This document shows, piece by piece, positions 10,312 through 20,137 of a stretch of 64,000 nucleotides of DNA. The notes beneath the pieces are model-generated. The model did no database searches and was not told the origin of the DNA. It saw only the letters and a program-made list of their open reading frames with translations. Position 1 is the stretch's first letter; every line of letters begins with the position of its first letter. Position numbers and translations under genes: made by a program. Source of the stretch: Blastocatellia bacterium (lineage in GTDB: Bacteria > Acidobacteriota > Blastocatellia > HR10 > J050); contig JALSQX010000105.1 of assembly GCA_026985075.1 (NCBI GenBank), forward strand, positions 62,001 to 126,000, given 5' to 3'.

Positions 10312-11933
10312 CAGCGTATCTCCCATTCGATGAACCGGGGCACGGTCACGATGAGCTTGGCGCGCGCCGTCAAGGGGGGCTCAGCCCCTTCGGGCGTGTA
10401 GGTGGCCACGACCCAGACCTGACCGGTGTTATTATTGCTCTTGCGGCGCGCCGGATTGGGTCCATCGGTGGCGGGAGTGAAGAGTCCCGACTGATCGATA
10501 GTGCCGACGAATTTCACATCATCATCGTTGGGATCGGTCGTATCCTCGGCCAATGACCATTTCGCGCTCACTGGACCCAGAGCGACATCATCGCTCGTCC
10601 TGGGAAGGCCATCGGGGCCGTTCGTGAAGGCGAGCGCTTCGAATTGCTGATGCTGTTTGGGCATCTTGATCCCTCCCAGCCGCGCCAGACCGAGCGATGG
10701 GACGACCGTAATATAGTCGATGCGATGATAAATGGCCAGGTGAGCATGGCTCAGGGCCTCGCCGACGCGTACTCGGCGCTGCCCGTCGGGCGCATCGGCG
10801 CGCACGTCCAGAATGATGCTGAGCTCGTCTGATTGGCGGTTCTCAATGCGATGGACGATGACGCCCGGTCCGAAATCAATCTCGTCGGATGTGAGGGTTG
10901 AGGGGAAATTGGCGCCGTAGATCGTGACGCGTTGTCGGGATGCGGGCGCGCGGAGCGATCGCACGCTGAGGCCGAGAACCAGCGGCCGACGGGTCTTTCG
11001 ATAGAGCGTCACGTCGGCTCCAATCTGATCGTGGGCCGCCTGGAACCAGCGCCCGACGAGCATCTGCCCATCTTCGGAGAGGTGCAGGACCTCTTTGATC
11101 TTCGGGCCATCGGGGGCTTGGGACGAACCTCGCCAGGCGAATCCAGCGTATACGATTGCGCGGCCCGTCCGCTCGATGCGCTGACCGTCAACGAAGACGA
11201 TCCGTTGGCGGGTCTCGAAGTGATCGTTTCCCAGAGAGCGAATATCCACATCGCCGAAGAAATCTCCTCGGCCCGGTTGATGCCCGACGATCATCCATCG
11301 ACCGGCGATCTCGGTTGTCTTCGGCCAGCGGCGCCAGGCTTCCGTATTGAATGGATAGTGTTCGGCCAAGTAGGCGATGGCGCGATCGGCCACCGTCGGC
11401 CAGTCGATTTGCCGCATTTGATAGACCAGCGTGGGGAAGAGGGCCAGATGGAACGTCTTCAGCTTCCGCCACTCCTCGGCCGTCCGCCGTTGAGCGGCGA
11501 TGCGAGCGAAGCTGTGGCAGCGAACGCACGCTGATCGCACCGCTTCGTCGGGGATGCGCTCGATGATATCTCGCCGCTCCAGATCATAGGCGATGGGGCG
11601 CACTTCGGCGGGCGCCAATCCCTGATGATCGCTCAGATACTTGACCACCGCCTTGGCTTCATCGACCGATATGGACAGACCGTGTAATCGAACCATTCGA
11701 CGCACGGTTTGTTGCCATCCTTCGGGAGTTTTTCGCTGGAAGGCGATGCGAGAGAGCCGCCCTCGCTCATCTGGACGGTGGCACACGGCGCATTTGGCGA
11801 GTATGGCAGGACCCTTCGCCTGGCCATCGCGACCATCGGTCAGGCCGAGGACTCCCGCGGAGACGAGGAGCACGATGACTAGCTTGAGGCCGCGATAAAC
11901 CATCTTCGTCATCACAGGGAGAGGCGTCATCAT
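10311..11933 (-). CDS. qhpA: Quinohemoprotein amine dehydrogenase alpha subunit-like (diheme cytochrome c)
   Basis: Two CxxCH hemes (CAVCHRPDERGRLSRIAFQRKTPEGWQQTVRRM and CVRCHSFARI), secretion signal, and C-terminal domains matching the 61242 paralogue. Confidence 0.85.
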   Translation of the reverse strand: MMTPLPVMTKMVYRGLKLVIVLLVSAGVLGLTDGRDGQAKGPAILAKCAVCHRPDERGRLSRIAFQRKTPEGWQQTVRRMVRLHGLSISVDEAKAVVKYLSDHQGLAPAEVRPIAYDLERRDIIERIPDEAVRSACVRCHSFARIAAQRRTAEEWRKLKTFHLALFPTLVYQMRQIDWPTVADRAIAYLAEHYPFNTEAWRRWPKTTEIAGRWMIVGHQPGRGDFFGDVDIRSLGNDHFETRQRIVFVDGQRIERTGRAIVYAGFAWRGSSQAPDGPKIKEVLHLSEDGQMLVGRWFQAAHDQIGADVTLYRKTRRPLVLGLSVRSLRAPASRQRVTIYGANFPSTLTSDEIDFGPGVIVHRIENRQSDELSIILDVRADAPDGQRRVRVGEALSHAHLAIYHRIDYITVVPSLGLARLGGIKMPKQHQQFEALAFTNGPDGLPRTSDDVALGPVSAKWSLAEDTTDPNDDDVKFVGTIDQSGLFTPATDGPNPARRKSNNNTGQVWVVATYTPEGAEPPLTARAKLIVTVPRFIEWEIR

Positions 11934-11940
11934 GATCGAT

Positions 11941-13161
11941 TCATGCCGAGAGGCAGGCCATGATTTCTTCCTCGGTCAGAATCCGATCTCGCCGTTTAGC
12001 CTCGCTCAGGATTTTCTCCACGCGCTCGTCGGTCACGTCCAATCCACGTTTTTCCAGCCAATAGATGACGTTCGACTTTCCGCTGACCGGTCCGATCTCG
12101 ATCTCTTGCTCCCGACCGACGAGATCGGCAGGGACGCCCGAGTACACGGCGTTGGCCAGTCGGACGTCTCCCTTCTTGAACGCCTTAATGACGGCGGCGG
12201 CATGCACGCCGGTACCAGTGCGAAACGCATCCCGACCCATGGCCGGATAATTGAAGGGAATCGGTACGCCGCAGGCTTCGCTCACCGTCTGGCAATAGGC
12301 TCTCAACGGGCGCAGGTCGCGGTCGATGTACCCTTTCAGCTGGAGATTGATGAGCAATTGATCCATCGGCGTATTGCCCGAGCGTTCGCCGATGCCTAAC
12401 GCGCACCCGTGAAGGCGATGGGCGCCCGCCTCCAGCGCGGCTATCGTGTTGATCACGCCGAGCCCGCGATCCTGATGGCCGTGCCAATCGATTTTCACCG
12501 AGGGATCTGTCTCCCGAACGATCTGCCGCACGTAGGTGATGAGCGCGCGCACTCCTTCGGGGGTGGCGTGACCGACCGTATCGCACACGCAGATGCGGCG
12601 AGCGCCACAGCGAATGGCCGTCGTGTAGAGCTGCCGAATGGTCTCCGGATGAGCCCGGGTGGTGTCTTCGGTGACGTACATGACGGGCAACTCGTGGCGG
12701 ACGGCGAAAGTGACCGCTTCTTCGGTGGCTCGCAACATCATATCCAGCGACCAGTCTTCGGCATACTGACGAATGGGACTCGATCCGATGAACGTGGAGA
12801 CTTCGATGGGACGACCGACCTTCTGGGCAATGTCGATGATCGGCTCGATATCGGCGATCACCGTTCGGGCCGCGCAATCGGGGAGAATGCGCATGCGCTG
12901 GTCGGCGATCTCCTGAGCCAATCGGAGGACATCGGCGGCCACGTGAGGTCCCGCTCCGGGGAGACCGATGTCCGCGCAATCGATCCCCAGTTGTTCCATG
13001 AGGTGAAGGATCTCGATCTTCTTCTCTACGGGAGGATGTCGCACCGATGGCGATTGCAATCCATCGCGTAAGGTCTCATCATCGAGTTCGACCGTGAGGG
13101 GACGGGTCACTGCCGCGTCGGTTTGCCGATTCCAATCATAGATGAGATTCGCTTCGTCCAT
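11941..13161 (-). CDS. DRE-TIM acyltransferase family (2-isopropylmalate/homocitrate synthase-like)
   Basis: ELDDETLRDGLQSPSVRHP, HGHQDRGLGVINTIAALEAGAHRLHGCALGIGERSGN, NYPAMGRDAFRTGTGVHAAAVIKA. Confidence 0.85.
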   Translation of the reverse strand: MDEANLIYDWNRQTDAAVTRPLTVELDDETLRDGLQSPSVRHPPVEKKIEILHLMEQLGIDCADIGLPGAGPHVAADVLRLAQEIADQRMRILPDCAARTVIADIEPIIDIAQKVGRPIEVSTFIGSSPIRQYAEDWSLDMMLRATEEAVTFAVRHELPVMYVTEDTTRAHPETIRQLYTTAIRCGARRICVCDTVGHATPEGVRALITYVRQIVRETDPSVKIDWHGHQDRGLGVINTIAALEAGAHRLHGCALGIGERSGNTPMDQLLINLQLKGYIDRDLRPLRAYCQTVSEACGVPIPFNYPAMGRDAFRTGTGVHAAAVIKAFKKGDVRLANAVYSGVPADLVGREQEIEIGPVSGKSNVIYWLEKRGLDVTDERVEKILSEAKRRDRILTEEEIMACLSA

Positions 13162-13202
13162 ACTCTTCCCTCCTTTTCGGGATGCGGATAGGGCATCCTC
13201 GA

Positions 13203-15125
13203 TTACGATGGGCGACCTTGGGGTTCGCCGCGCAGATCGACCACTCGTTTAGCCTTTCCCAGGCTGCGATCGATGCTCCGTGGAGCGACCACGTTCACCT
13301 GGACGGAGAGACCGATGGTGTGACGGACCTTTTCGGCGATTCGTTCGGCCAATCGGCGGCGGGTGTCCGGTCCTTGGCCGTAGAGCCGTTCTTCGATCTC
13401 GACGCGAATCTCCAACCGATCCAAGGGTCCCTCTCGTCGGAGGACGAGTTGATAGTGAGGTTCGACGCCATCCAGTCCCACGAGGACCTCTTCGATTTGA
13501 GAGGGAAAGACGTTCACCCCGCGGATGATCAACATATCGTCGGTCCGACCGGTGATGCGATCCATGCGCACCAGCGTCCGACCACATGGGCAGGGACCAT
13601 AGATGAGCCTGGTGATGTCGCGGGTGCGGTAGCGCAACAGCGGCATGGCCTCCTTACGAAGCGTGGTGAGCACGAGTTCTCCCTGCTCTCCTTCCGGGAG
13701 CGGCTCCAATGTCTCCGGATCGATGATCTCGGGCAGGAAGAGATCTTCGTTGATGTGGAGAAATCCCTGTTCACAGCACTCGAAAGCCACTCCCGGGCCG
13801 ATGATCTCGCTGAGTCCATAACAGTCGTATGCCGTGATGCCCCATCGCGACTCGATCTGCCGTCTGGTCTGTTCGCTCCAGGGTTCGGCGCCAAAGAGTC
13901 CCAGTCGAAGCTTCAGCGCCTGACGATCGATCTCGCGTCGGCTGGCTTCTTCGGCCAGATAGAGGGCGAACGAGGGCGTGCAGGCCAGGACGGTCGATCC
14001 AAAATCTTCCATGAGCATCAACTGTCGTTCGGTCACGCCGGTGGAGACGGGAACGACCATGGCACCGATGCGCTCGGCGCCCAGGTGAAATCCAAATCCA
14101 CCGGAGAACAGACCGTATCCGTAAGCATTCTGGACGACGTCGGTCCTGGTCACACCGGCGGCGGTCATGCCTCGCGCCATGGCCTCGGACCAGATGGCCA
14201 GATCCTTTTGCGTGTAACTGGAGACGGTCAACTTGCCCGTCGTTCCCGATGAGGCGTGAATGGTGATGACCTCTTCCTGGGGCACGGCCAGGAGACCGAA
14301 TGGATAATGCCGCCGCAGGTCATCTTTTTCGGTGAACGGGAGCTGGCGCAAGACGCTCAACGAGCGCACGTGAGCGGGTTTGAGGCCGCGTTCTTTGAAC
14401 GCCCGTTGATAGAACGGGACGCGCTCGTAGAGATAGGCGACGAGCCGTCGAAGACGCTCGCTCTGGAGCGCGATCATCTCTTCGCGGGATTGCGTTTCGA
14501 CCTCAGGATTCCAGATGGGAGCGACGCGCTTCTTGACCACAGGCGCGGCGCGGCGTCGCCGACCAGCTTCGAAGGCGGCGAGATTCCTCTCCAGGGTGGC
14601 CGAGGGAACGCGCGCCCTGAACGCTTCTCGCCATTCGTCGGGACGGAAATCGAGGCAGGTGGACAACGCGCCGAGCATGACGGCATTGGCGACCCGTGGA
14701 TCACCGAGCGCCTTGGCTTCATCCACGGCATCCACTGCGATGACGCGATGAGCAACCTGATGGAGCTTCCCTTCGGCGTCCGATGGATAGCGCAGGGTCT
14801 TGGATGTGAACACCACCGGAGGGGGAATGTGCTCTCGATTCACGATCACCGTTCCTCCTGGCCGCAAGTGGCCAACCCACCGGAGGGCTTCCAGCATCTC
14901 GAAGGCCACCAGGACGTCCACCTGGCCACGGGGGATGATCGGGGAGTAGACTCTCTCCCCGTAGCGGACGTGACTGAATACGGCGCCACCGCGTTGACTC
15001 ATTCCGTGAACCTCGCTCTTCTTCACGTCATAACCGCGCTTGAGCGCTGCCGTAGCGATGATGTCACTGGCCAGGACGACGCCCTGTCCGCCGACGCCGA
15101 CGATGAGAATGTTAGCCTGCGTCAT
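13203..15125 (-). CDS. Fusion: indolepyruvate ferredoxin oxidoreductase beta subunit (IorB) + phenylacetate-CoA ligase (PaaK)
   Basis: One uninterrupted ORF: IorB-type MTQANILIVGVGGQGVVLASDIIATAALKRG...SEVHGMSQRGGAVFSHVR, then PaaK-type WNPEVETQSREEMIALQSERLRRLVAYLYERVPFYQ...HASSGTTGKLTVSSYT; ATGA overlap with iorA. Confidence 0.9.
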   Translation of the reverse strand: MTQANILIVGVGGQGVVLASDIIATAALKRGYDVKKSEVHGMSQRGGAVFSHVRYGERVYSPIIPRGQVDVLVAFEMLEALRWVGHLRPGGTVIVNREHIPPPVVFTSKTLRYPSDAEGKLHQVAHRVIAVDAVDEAKALGDPRVANAVMLGALSTCLDFRPDEWREAFRARVPSATLERNLAAFEAGRRRRAAPVVKKRVAPIWNPEVETQSREEMIALQSERLRRLVAYLYERVPFYQRAFKERGLKPAHVRSLSVLRQLPFTEKDDLRRHYPFGLLAVPQEEVITIHASSGTTGKLTVSSYTQKDLAIWSEAMARGMTAAGVTRTDVVQNAYGYGLFSGGFGFHLGAERIGAMVVPVSTGVTERQLMLMEDFGSTVLACTPSFALYLAEEASRREIDRQALKLRLGLFGAEPWSEQTRRQIESRWGITAYDCYGLSEIIGPGVAFECCEQGFLHINEDLFLPEIIDPETLEPLPEGEQGELVLTTLRKEAMPLLRYRTRDITRLIYGPCPCGRTLVRMDRITGRTDDMLIIRGVNVFPSQIEEVLVGLDGVEPHYQLVLRREGPLDRLEIRVEIEERLYGQGPDTRRRLAERIAEKVRHTIGLSVQVNVVAPRSIDRSLGKAKRVVDLRGEPQGRPS

Positions 15126-16927
15126 TGAATGATCACCTCCTCCGGACAAATCGCGGCGCACACGCTGCAACCGAGACAGGTGCGATCGTCGATGAGAGCC
15201 ACGCCGCGCCGGGCCTCTTCGGGTTGCACGAAGGTGATCGAGGGACAGGCCACTCTCAGACAGAGTTTACATCCGGTACAGGCATCGATGACGACGTGAT
15301 AGGACCGTCCCAAGGCCACCTTTCGCGCCGTCACGCATGGCCCACGAGCGATGACCACCGAGAGATGATCGGCAGCCAGCTCTCGTTTCAGCAGATCAAA
15401 ACAGGCATCGAAGTCGAAGGCATCGACTTCGTAGACGTGTTCGACCCCGAGAGCGCGGCACACCTCGGCGATATTGGCTCGTCGCGTCGCCGTCCCTTTG
15501 GCCGTCACGCCCGAGCCGGGCGTCTCTTGTCCGCCAGTCATCCCCACCGTTTCGTTATCCAGGATGAGCACGGTGATCGCGCTTTGATTGTACACCAGAT
15601 CGAGCAGACCGGTCATGCCCGAGTGGAAGAACGTGGAGTCACCGATCACGGCGACGATGCCTCGGCCGTCGCCGGTGACCTTCTCCATGCCGAACGCCGT
15701 CCCCAGGCTCGCGCCCATACAGATGCACGTCTCCAGCGTCTCCAGCGGCGGCAGTGCGCCCAGCGTATAACATCCGATGTCGCCAGTCACTCTCGCCCGC
15801 AGTCGTTTGAGTGCATAGAGAGGAGCGCGGTGGGGGCAACCGCTGCAAAGGATAGGTGGCCGGGGCACGACGTCTTCTACAGGGATCGCTTCATCGAGTT
15901 CGGGCATCTCGCGGAGACCCGCTCGGATCAGTCCCTCCAGCACGATGGTCGGCGTGAGTTCTCCGGTGCGGGGGAAATAAGCTTTGCCTTCGACGGAGAG
16001 CCCGGCGGCGCGCAACTGCTCTTCGATGAATGGCTCTCCTTCTTCGATCACCAGGAGGCGCTCAACGCGGGCGGCGAAGGCGCGCAGTCGGTCCAGGGGC
16101 AGGGGATAGCATAGACCGAGTTTGAAGAAACTGGCCTCGGGTATGACTTCCTTGGCGTGCAGGTATGCTGTTCCCGCCGTGACGATGCCCACCGCCGTCT
16201 CGCCCAACTCTTCCACGTTGAGATCGCTCGTTTCGGCGAAGGCGATGAGCTGTTCCAGTCTCTGGAGGACCTCCGAGTGGCGTTGTCGCGCATAGGCGGG
16301 CAACATGACGTACTTGGCCTGATTCTTTCGGTAAGGACGAGCGTCAGGAGCCGTCCGGGCGCGACAGCGCACCAGGCCCCGCGTATGCGAGACGCGCGTC
16401 GTCGAGCGCACAATGACCGGCGTATCGAATCGCTCGCTCAACTCGAAGGCCAGGTGGGTGTAATCGTGCGCTTCCTGGGCGTCTGCGGGGTCGAGCACGG
16501 GAACTTGCGCAAAACGACCATAGAAGCGCGTGTCCTGCTCGTTCTGAGAGGAGTAGAGCCCCGGATCATCGCACACCACGATGACGAGGCCCGCGTTGAC
16601 GCCCGTATACGCCGCCGTCATGAAGGGGTCCGAAGCCACATTGAGACCCACATGCTTCATGGAGCAGAGCGCGCGTCCGCCGCCAATGGCCGCACCGAGG
16701 GCGACTTCCAAGGCCACTTTCTCATTGATCGACCATTCGGCGTTCACTTCCGGATATTGAGCGATCGCTTCCAGAATTTCCGTGCTCGGAGTGCCGGGAT
16801 AGGCTGTGGCCACGACGACGCCCGCCTCATAGGCGCCTCGCGCGATGGCTTCGTTCCCTGAGAGAAACTGAACGGTTCCTGGCGCGGCGAATGACGATGC
16901 CGATTCCATGTTGTCCATTTCTTCCAT
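15122..16927 (-). CDS. iorA: Indolepyruvate ferredoxin oxidoreductase alpha subunit
   Basis: AYPGTPSTEILEAI, NEKVALEVALGAAIGGGRALCSMKHVGLNVASDPF, GDIGCYTLG TPP domain, C-terminal CTGCKLCLRVACP/CLGCSVCAAICP clusters. Confidence 0.93.
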   Translation of the reverse strand: MEEMDNMESASSFAAPGTVQFLSGNEAIARGAYEAGVVVATAYPGTPSTEILEAIAQYPEVNAEWSINEKVALEVALGAAIGGGRALCSMKHVGLNVASDPFMTAAYTGVNAGLVIVVCDDPGLYSSQNEQDTRFYGRFAQVPVLDPADAQEAHDYTHLAFELSERFDTPVIVRSTTRVSHTRGLVRCRARTAPDARPYRKNQAKYVMLPAYARQRHSEVLQRLEQLIAFAETSDLNVEELGETAVGIVTAGTAYLHAKEVIPEASFFKLGLCYPLPLDRLRAFAARVERLLVIEEGEPFIEEQLRAAGLSVEGKAYFPRTGELTPTIVLEGLIRAGLREMPELDEAIPVEDVVPRPPILCSGCPHRAPLYALKRLRARVTGDIGCYTLGALPPLETLETCICMGASLGTAFGMEKVTGDGRGIVAVIGDSTFFHSGMTGLLDLVYNQSAITVLILDNETVGMTGGQETPGSGVTAKGTATRRANIAEVCRALGVEHVYEVDAFDFDACFDLLKRELAADHLSVVIARGPCVTARKVALGRSYHVVIDACTGCKLCLRVACPSITFVQPEEARRGVALIDDRTCLGCSVCAAICPEEVIIQ

Positions 16928-17031
16928 GAGTCACCTCGCGGAATGATTGGGTTAATCTCCATCTGCGGATGGAGGATGTTCATTGTGGCGGGGGAGAAGT
17001 GCTCGCGTTACCTCCTCGTGATCCGGTGAGC

Positions 17032-18216
17032 TCACACGACACCTGATTCCCTGAGCTCCGTAATTTTCTTCTCCGAGTAACCCAACAGATTCCGGAGAAT
17101 CTCCTCGGTGTGCTGGCCGAGGCGCGGAGGGGGGTGGAAGTGCTCTTCCACGTCGGAGATCTTGATCGGATTCCCCAGCAGGGGCAACTCGCCAATCGAC
17201 GGATGAGGGACGCGAACGACCATATGACGGGCGGCGATGTGAGGATCGGCAAGCACCTGGTCAATCGTCTGAACGGGTCCCGAGGGAACGCCTTCGGCTT
17301 CCAAGCGAGTCAGCCACTCCCTGGTCGGGCGGCGGCGGAAGATGTCCTGGAGGAGAGGAAGCAGTTCCGCTCGATGTTCCAGCCGCAGCTCGTTCCGTGC
17401 GAAGCGAGGGTCCTCTGCGAGATCCGGTCGCTCCAGAGCGCGGCAGAGAGCGCTCCAGAACTTCTCGGCGAAGACCGCGATGACGAGATGCCCGTCAGCG
17501 GTGGCAAAGACCCCATAGGGCACCACCGATTGATGGTGCGATCCCGCTGGCTGAGGCACGGGACCTCCCGCCAGATAATACTGGGCGACGTACGTCAGCA
17601 ATGCCGTCAGACAATCCATCAATCCCAAATCGATGAAGCAGCCCTCTCCCGTTCGTTCGCGGGCGTAGAGGGCAGCCGAAATCGCCTGAGCGGCGAACAT
17701 TCCACCGGCCAGATCGCCCATGGGAATGCCCATGCGCACCGGCGGGCGTTCGGGTTCGCCGGTAATACTCATGGCCCCACTCATGGCCTGCAGCACGAGA
17801 TCGAATGCCGGTCGATCGCGGTACGGTCCCGTCCTGCCGAATCCGGTAATCGAGCAGGCGATGATGCGTCGATTGATGTGACGAAGCGTCTCGTAACCCA
17901 GGCCGAGTCCTTCCATCACGCCGGGTCGGAAGTTGTCCAGCACGACATCGGAGACGCGAACCAGATCGTAAAACACCTGCCGACCAGCGGGCATCTTCAG
18001 ATTGAGGGTTACACTTCGCTTGTTGCGATTGATGCTCAAGAAATAGGCGCTCTCCCCGGCCAGGAAATATGGGGGCATCTGCCGCATGGGATCGCCGCCC
18101 GGCGGTTCGATTTTGATGATCTCAGCGCCCAGGTCGCCGAGCAGCATGGACCCGTAAGGGCCAGCCAGGAATTGCGTCAGGTCGAGGACGCGGACACCAG
18201 TGAGCGGAGCTTCCAT
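17032..18216 (-). CDS. CaiB/BaiF family CoA-transferase (class III)
   Basis: VLDLTQFLAGPYGSMLLGDLGAEIIKIEPPGGDPMR, NKRSVTLNLK, GFGRTGPYRDRPAFD. Confidence 0.92.
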   Translation of the reverse strand: MEAPLTGVRVLDLTQFLAGPYGSMLLGDLGAEIIKIEPPGGDPMRQMPPYFLAGESAYFLSINRNKRSVTLNLKMPAGRQVFYDLVRVSDVVLDNFRPGVMEGLGLGYETLRHINRRIIACSITGFGRTGPYRDRPAFDLVLQAMSGAMSITGEPERPPVRMGIPMGDLAGGMFAAQAISAALYARERTGEGCFIDLGLMDCLTALLTYVAQYYLAGGPVPQPAGSHHQSVVPYGVFATADGHLVIAVFAEKFWSALCRALERPDLAEDPRFARNELRLEHRAELLPLLQDIFRRRPTREWLTRLEAEGVPSGPVQTIDQVLADPHIAARHMVVRVPHPSIGELPLLGNPIKISDVEEHFHPPPRLGQHTEEILRNLLGYSEKKITELRESGVV

Positions 18217-18219
18217 CAG

Positions 18220-19956
18220 CTATTCCTTCCGGCGGCGGAGTCGTTGCTGTCGCGTCGCCGTCTCATCGACGGTCCACGACTCGCGATCGATGATCACGCC
18301 GTAATCTCGTCGTGCGGCCTCCACGGTCACCTTCCCGTCACGCACATCTCGCAGCACGAGCGCTGGATCGCGCTCCAGGGGATCACCATAACCACCGGCT
18401 CCGGGCAAGCGCAGGCTCACCACCTCGCCCTTGCGGAGATGATCGAGCCCTTTTGACTTGAGCGGGCGCTCGCCCGGCGTGCCCGGATTGCGGATGAACT
18501 TGCCAGGGGCTCCGTCTTTTCCTCCGAAGAGACCGAAAGGAGCGAAGCGCTGTCGATCCCCATACCGGGCGAAGGAGACGTCATCGACGAGCACGCGAAT
18601 GTCTCGACGCAACCCCAGCGCCCCTCGAAACCGACCCGCTCCTCCGGAATCGGGAATGAACTCGTAGCGCTCGATGCGCACCGGATACTCCAACTCGACG
18701 GCCTCGACGGGCGTATTCTTGAAGCGCGCCAGGTGAGAGTCCTGACCATCGCGTCCATCTTTCGTCGGTCGCGCGCCTGCGCCGCCGCCCTGAATATCAA
18801 TGTACACGAAACGCCGCCCCGTCTTGGGATGATAACCGCTGAAGCCGCAGTTGGTGATCTGGGCGTGGCTTCCGGCCATGACGCGGTCGGGGACTGCTTG
18901 CGCCAGAGCCTTGAGCATCGCCTCGGTGATTTTCTGCGAGGTGTTCGTTCGCGCGCCCACGGCGGCCGGGGGAAGAGGGTTGACGATGAGTCCCGGTTCG
19001 GCCTCGATGGTGAACGGGCGATAGCAGCCGGAATTGGGTGGCACGTGGGGATCAACCACGGCAATGAGCGCGTAGTACACGGCGGCGTGAACGGTAGCCA
19101 GAGGACAGTTGATGTTGCCTCGCACCTGTTGGGACGTGCCGTCGAAGTCGATGAGCGCTTCCTCGCCTCGCTTGTGAATGTTGACCTGCAAGTGAATGGG
19201 ATCGTCGGTGAAACCATCATCGTCGATCCAATCATCGCCGCTGTAATCGCCGTCGGGAATGGCTTTCAACCCCTGGCGAATGCGCCGCTCTGAGTAATCC
19301 AGGAGCATGTCCAGACAGCGGTGGACGACATCTGGACCGTACTTGGCGAAGATATCGCGCATGCGTCGAACGCCTACGAAATCGGCCGAGGCCTGGGCGC
19401 GAATATCGCCGAGCGTCTTGTCGGGGACGCGGATGTTGTTGGCCAGGATGCCGAACAGTTCGGGATCTTCCTGACCGCGCTTATAGAGCTTGACGAACGG
19501 GAATCGGAGGCCTTCCAGATAGATCTCGGTCAGCCCACCGGCCGTGCCACCAGGCGCCGCTCCTCCCATATCCGAATGGTGAGCGATGCTGCCCACAAAA
19601 CCGACCAGTTCCCCATCGAAGAACACGGGAGCGAAACTCACCAGATCCATCACGTGTTGTCCACCACTGTAAGGATCATTGAAGATGATGATGTCGCCCT
19701 CCTCGAAATCCTCCGGCCGAAATCGTTTCAGGAGTGACCGTATGCCCAGTTCAAAGCCGGTGAGCAACATTGGGGCATGATGGGCTTGAGCCACCGTGTT
19801 GCCGTGACGGTCGAAAACGGCGCAGGAGATGTCTTCGATCTCCTTGATGACCGTAGAGCGGGACGTCCGCACCAACGTGCGCCCCATCTCATCGGTCACC
19901 TGTTCCATCGCATAGCGGATGACTTGCATGGTGACAGGGTCAGGTTTATAGGGCAT
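18220..19956 (-). CDS. Hydantoinase B/oxoprolinase family (HyuB)
   Basis: Family motifs FNDPYSGGQHVMDLV, HHSDMGGAAPG, GAGRFRGALGLRRD; start refined to MPYKPD after AGGAGG. Confidence 0.9.
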   Translation of the reverse strand: MPYKPDPVTMQVIRYAMEQVTDEMGRTLVRTSRSTVIKEIEDISCAVFDRHGNTVAQAHHAPMLLTGFELGIRSLLKRFRPEDFEEGDIIIFNDPYSGGQHVMDLVSFAPVFFDGELVGFVGSIAHHSDMGGAAPGGTAGGLTEIYLEGLRFPFVKLYKRGQEDPELFGILANNIRVPDKTLGDIRAQASADFVGVRRMRDIFAKYGPDVVHRCLDMLLDYSERRIRQGLKAIPDGDYSGDDWIDDDGFTDDPIHLQVNIHKRGEEALIDFDGTSQQVRGNINCPLATVHAAVYYALIAVVDPHVPPNSGCYRPFTIEAEPGLIVNPLPPAAVGARTNTSQKITEAMLKALAQAVPDRVMAGSHAQITNCGFSGYHPKTGRRFVYIDIQGGGAGARPTKDGRDGQDSHLARFKNTPVEAVELEYPVRIERYEFIPDSGGAGRFRGALGLRRDIRVLVDDVSFARYGDRQRFAPFGLFGGKDGAPGKFIRNPGTPGERPLKSKGLDHLRKGEVVSLRLPGAGGYGDPLERDPALVLRDVRDGKVTVEAARRDYGVIIDRESWTVDETATRQQRLRRRKE

Positions 19957-20137
19957 GGTTGTTCCTCCTTGTGCATCGACTCCCTGTGGTAGAGGAGAGA
20001 GGATCTCCTCATGGGATGAGCGAGCCATGGCCGACCGGAAGGGACAACGATCGAGATGGCGAGAGACTCTCTCGGTGAAGGATCAGTGGACATTTCGCGC
20101 CTTGCTGTGGGCATCGGCGCGTCCCGGTATCCGACGA

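Noticed and set aside
13182-14252. Plus-strand 356-aa ORF opposite the IorB-PaaK fusion
   Set aside because: Shadow ORF; His/Asp/Gly-rich composition typical of reverse-complement PaaK.
14390-14410. AACGCCCGTT match to the PaaR-like operator core
   Set aside because: Falls inside the PaaK coding sequence (YQRAFKERG region), so most likely chance.
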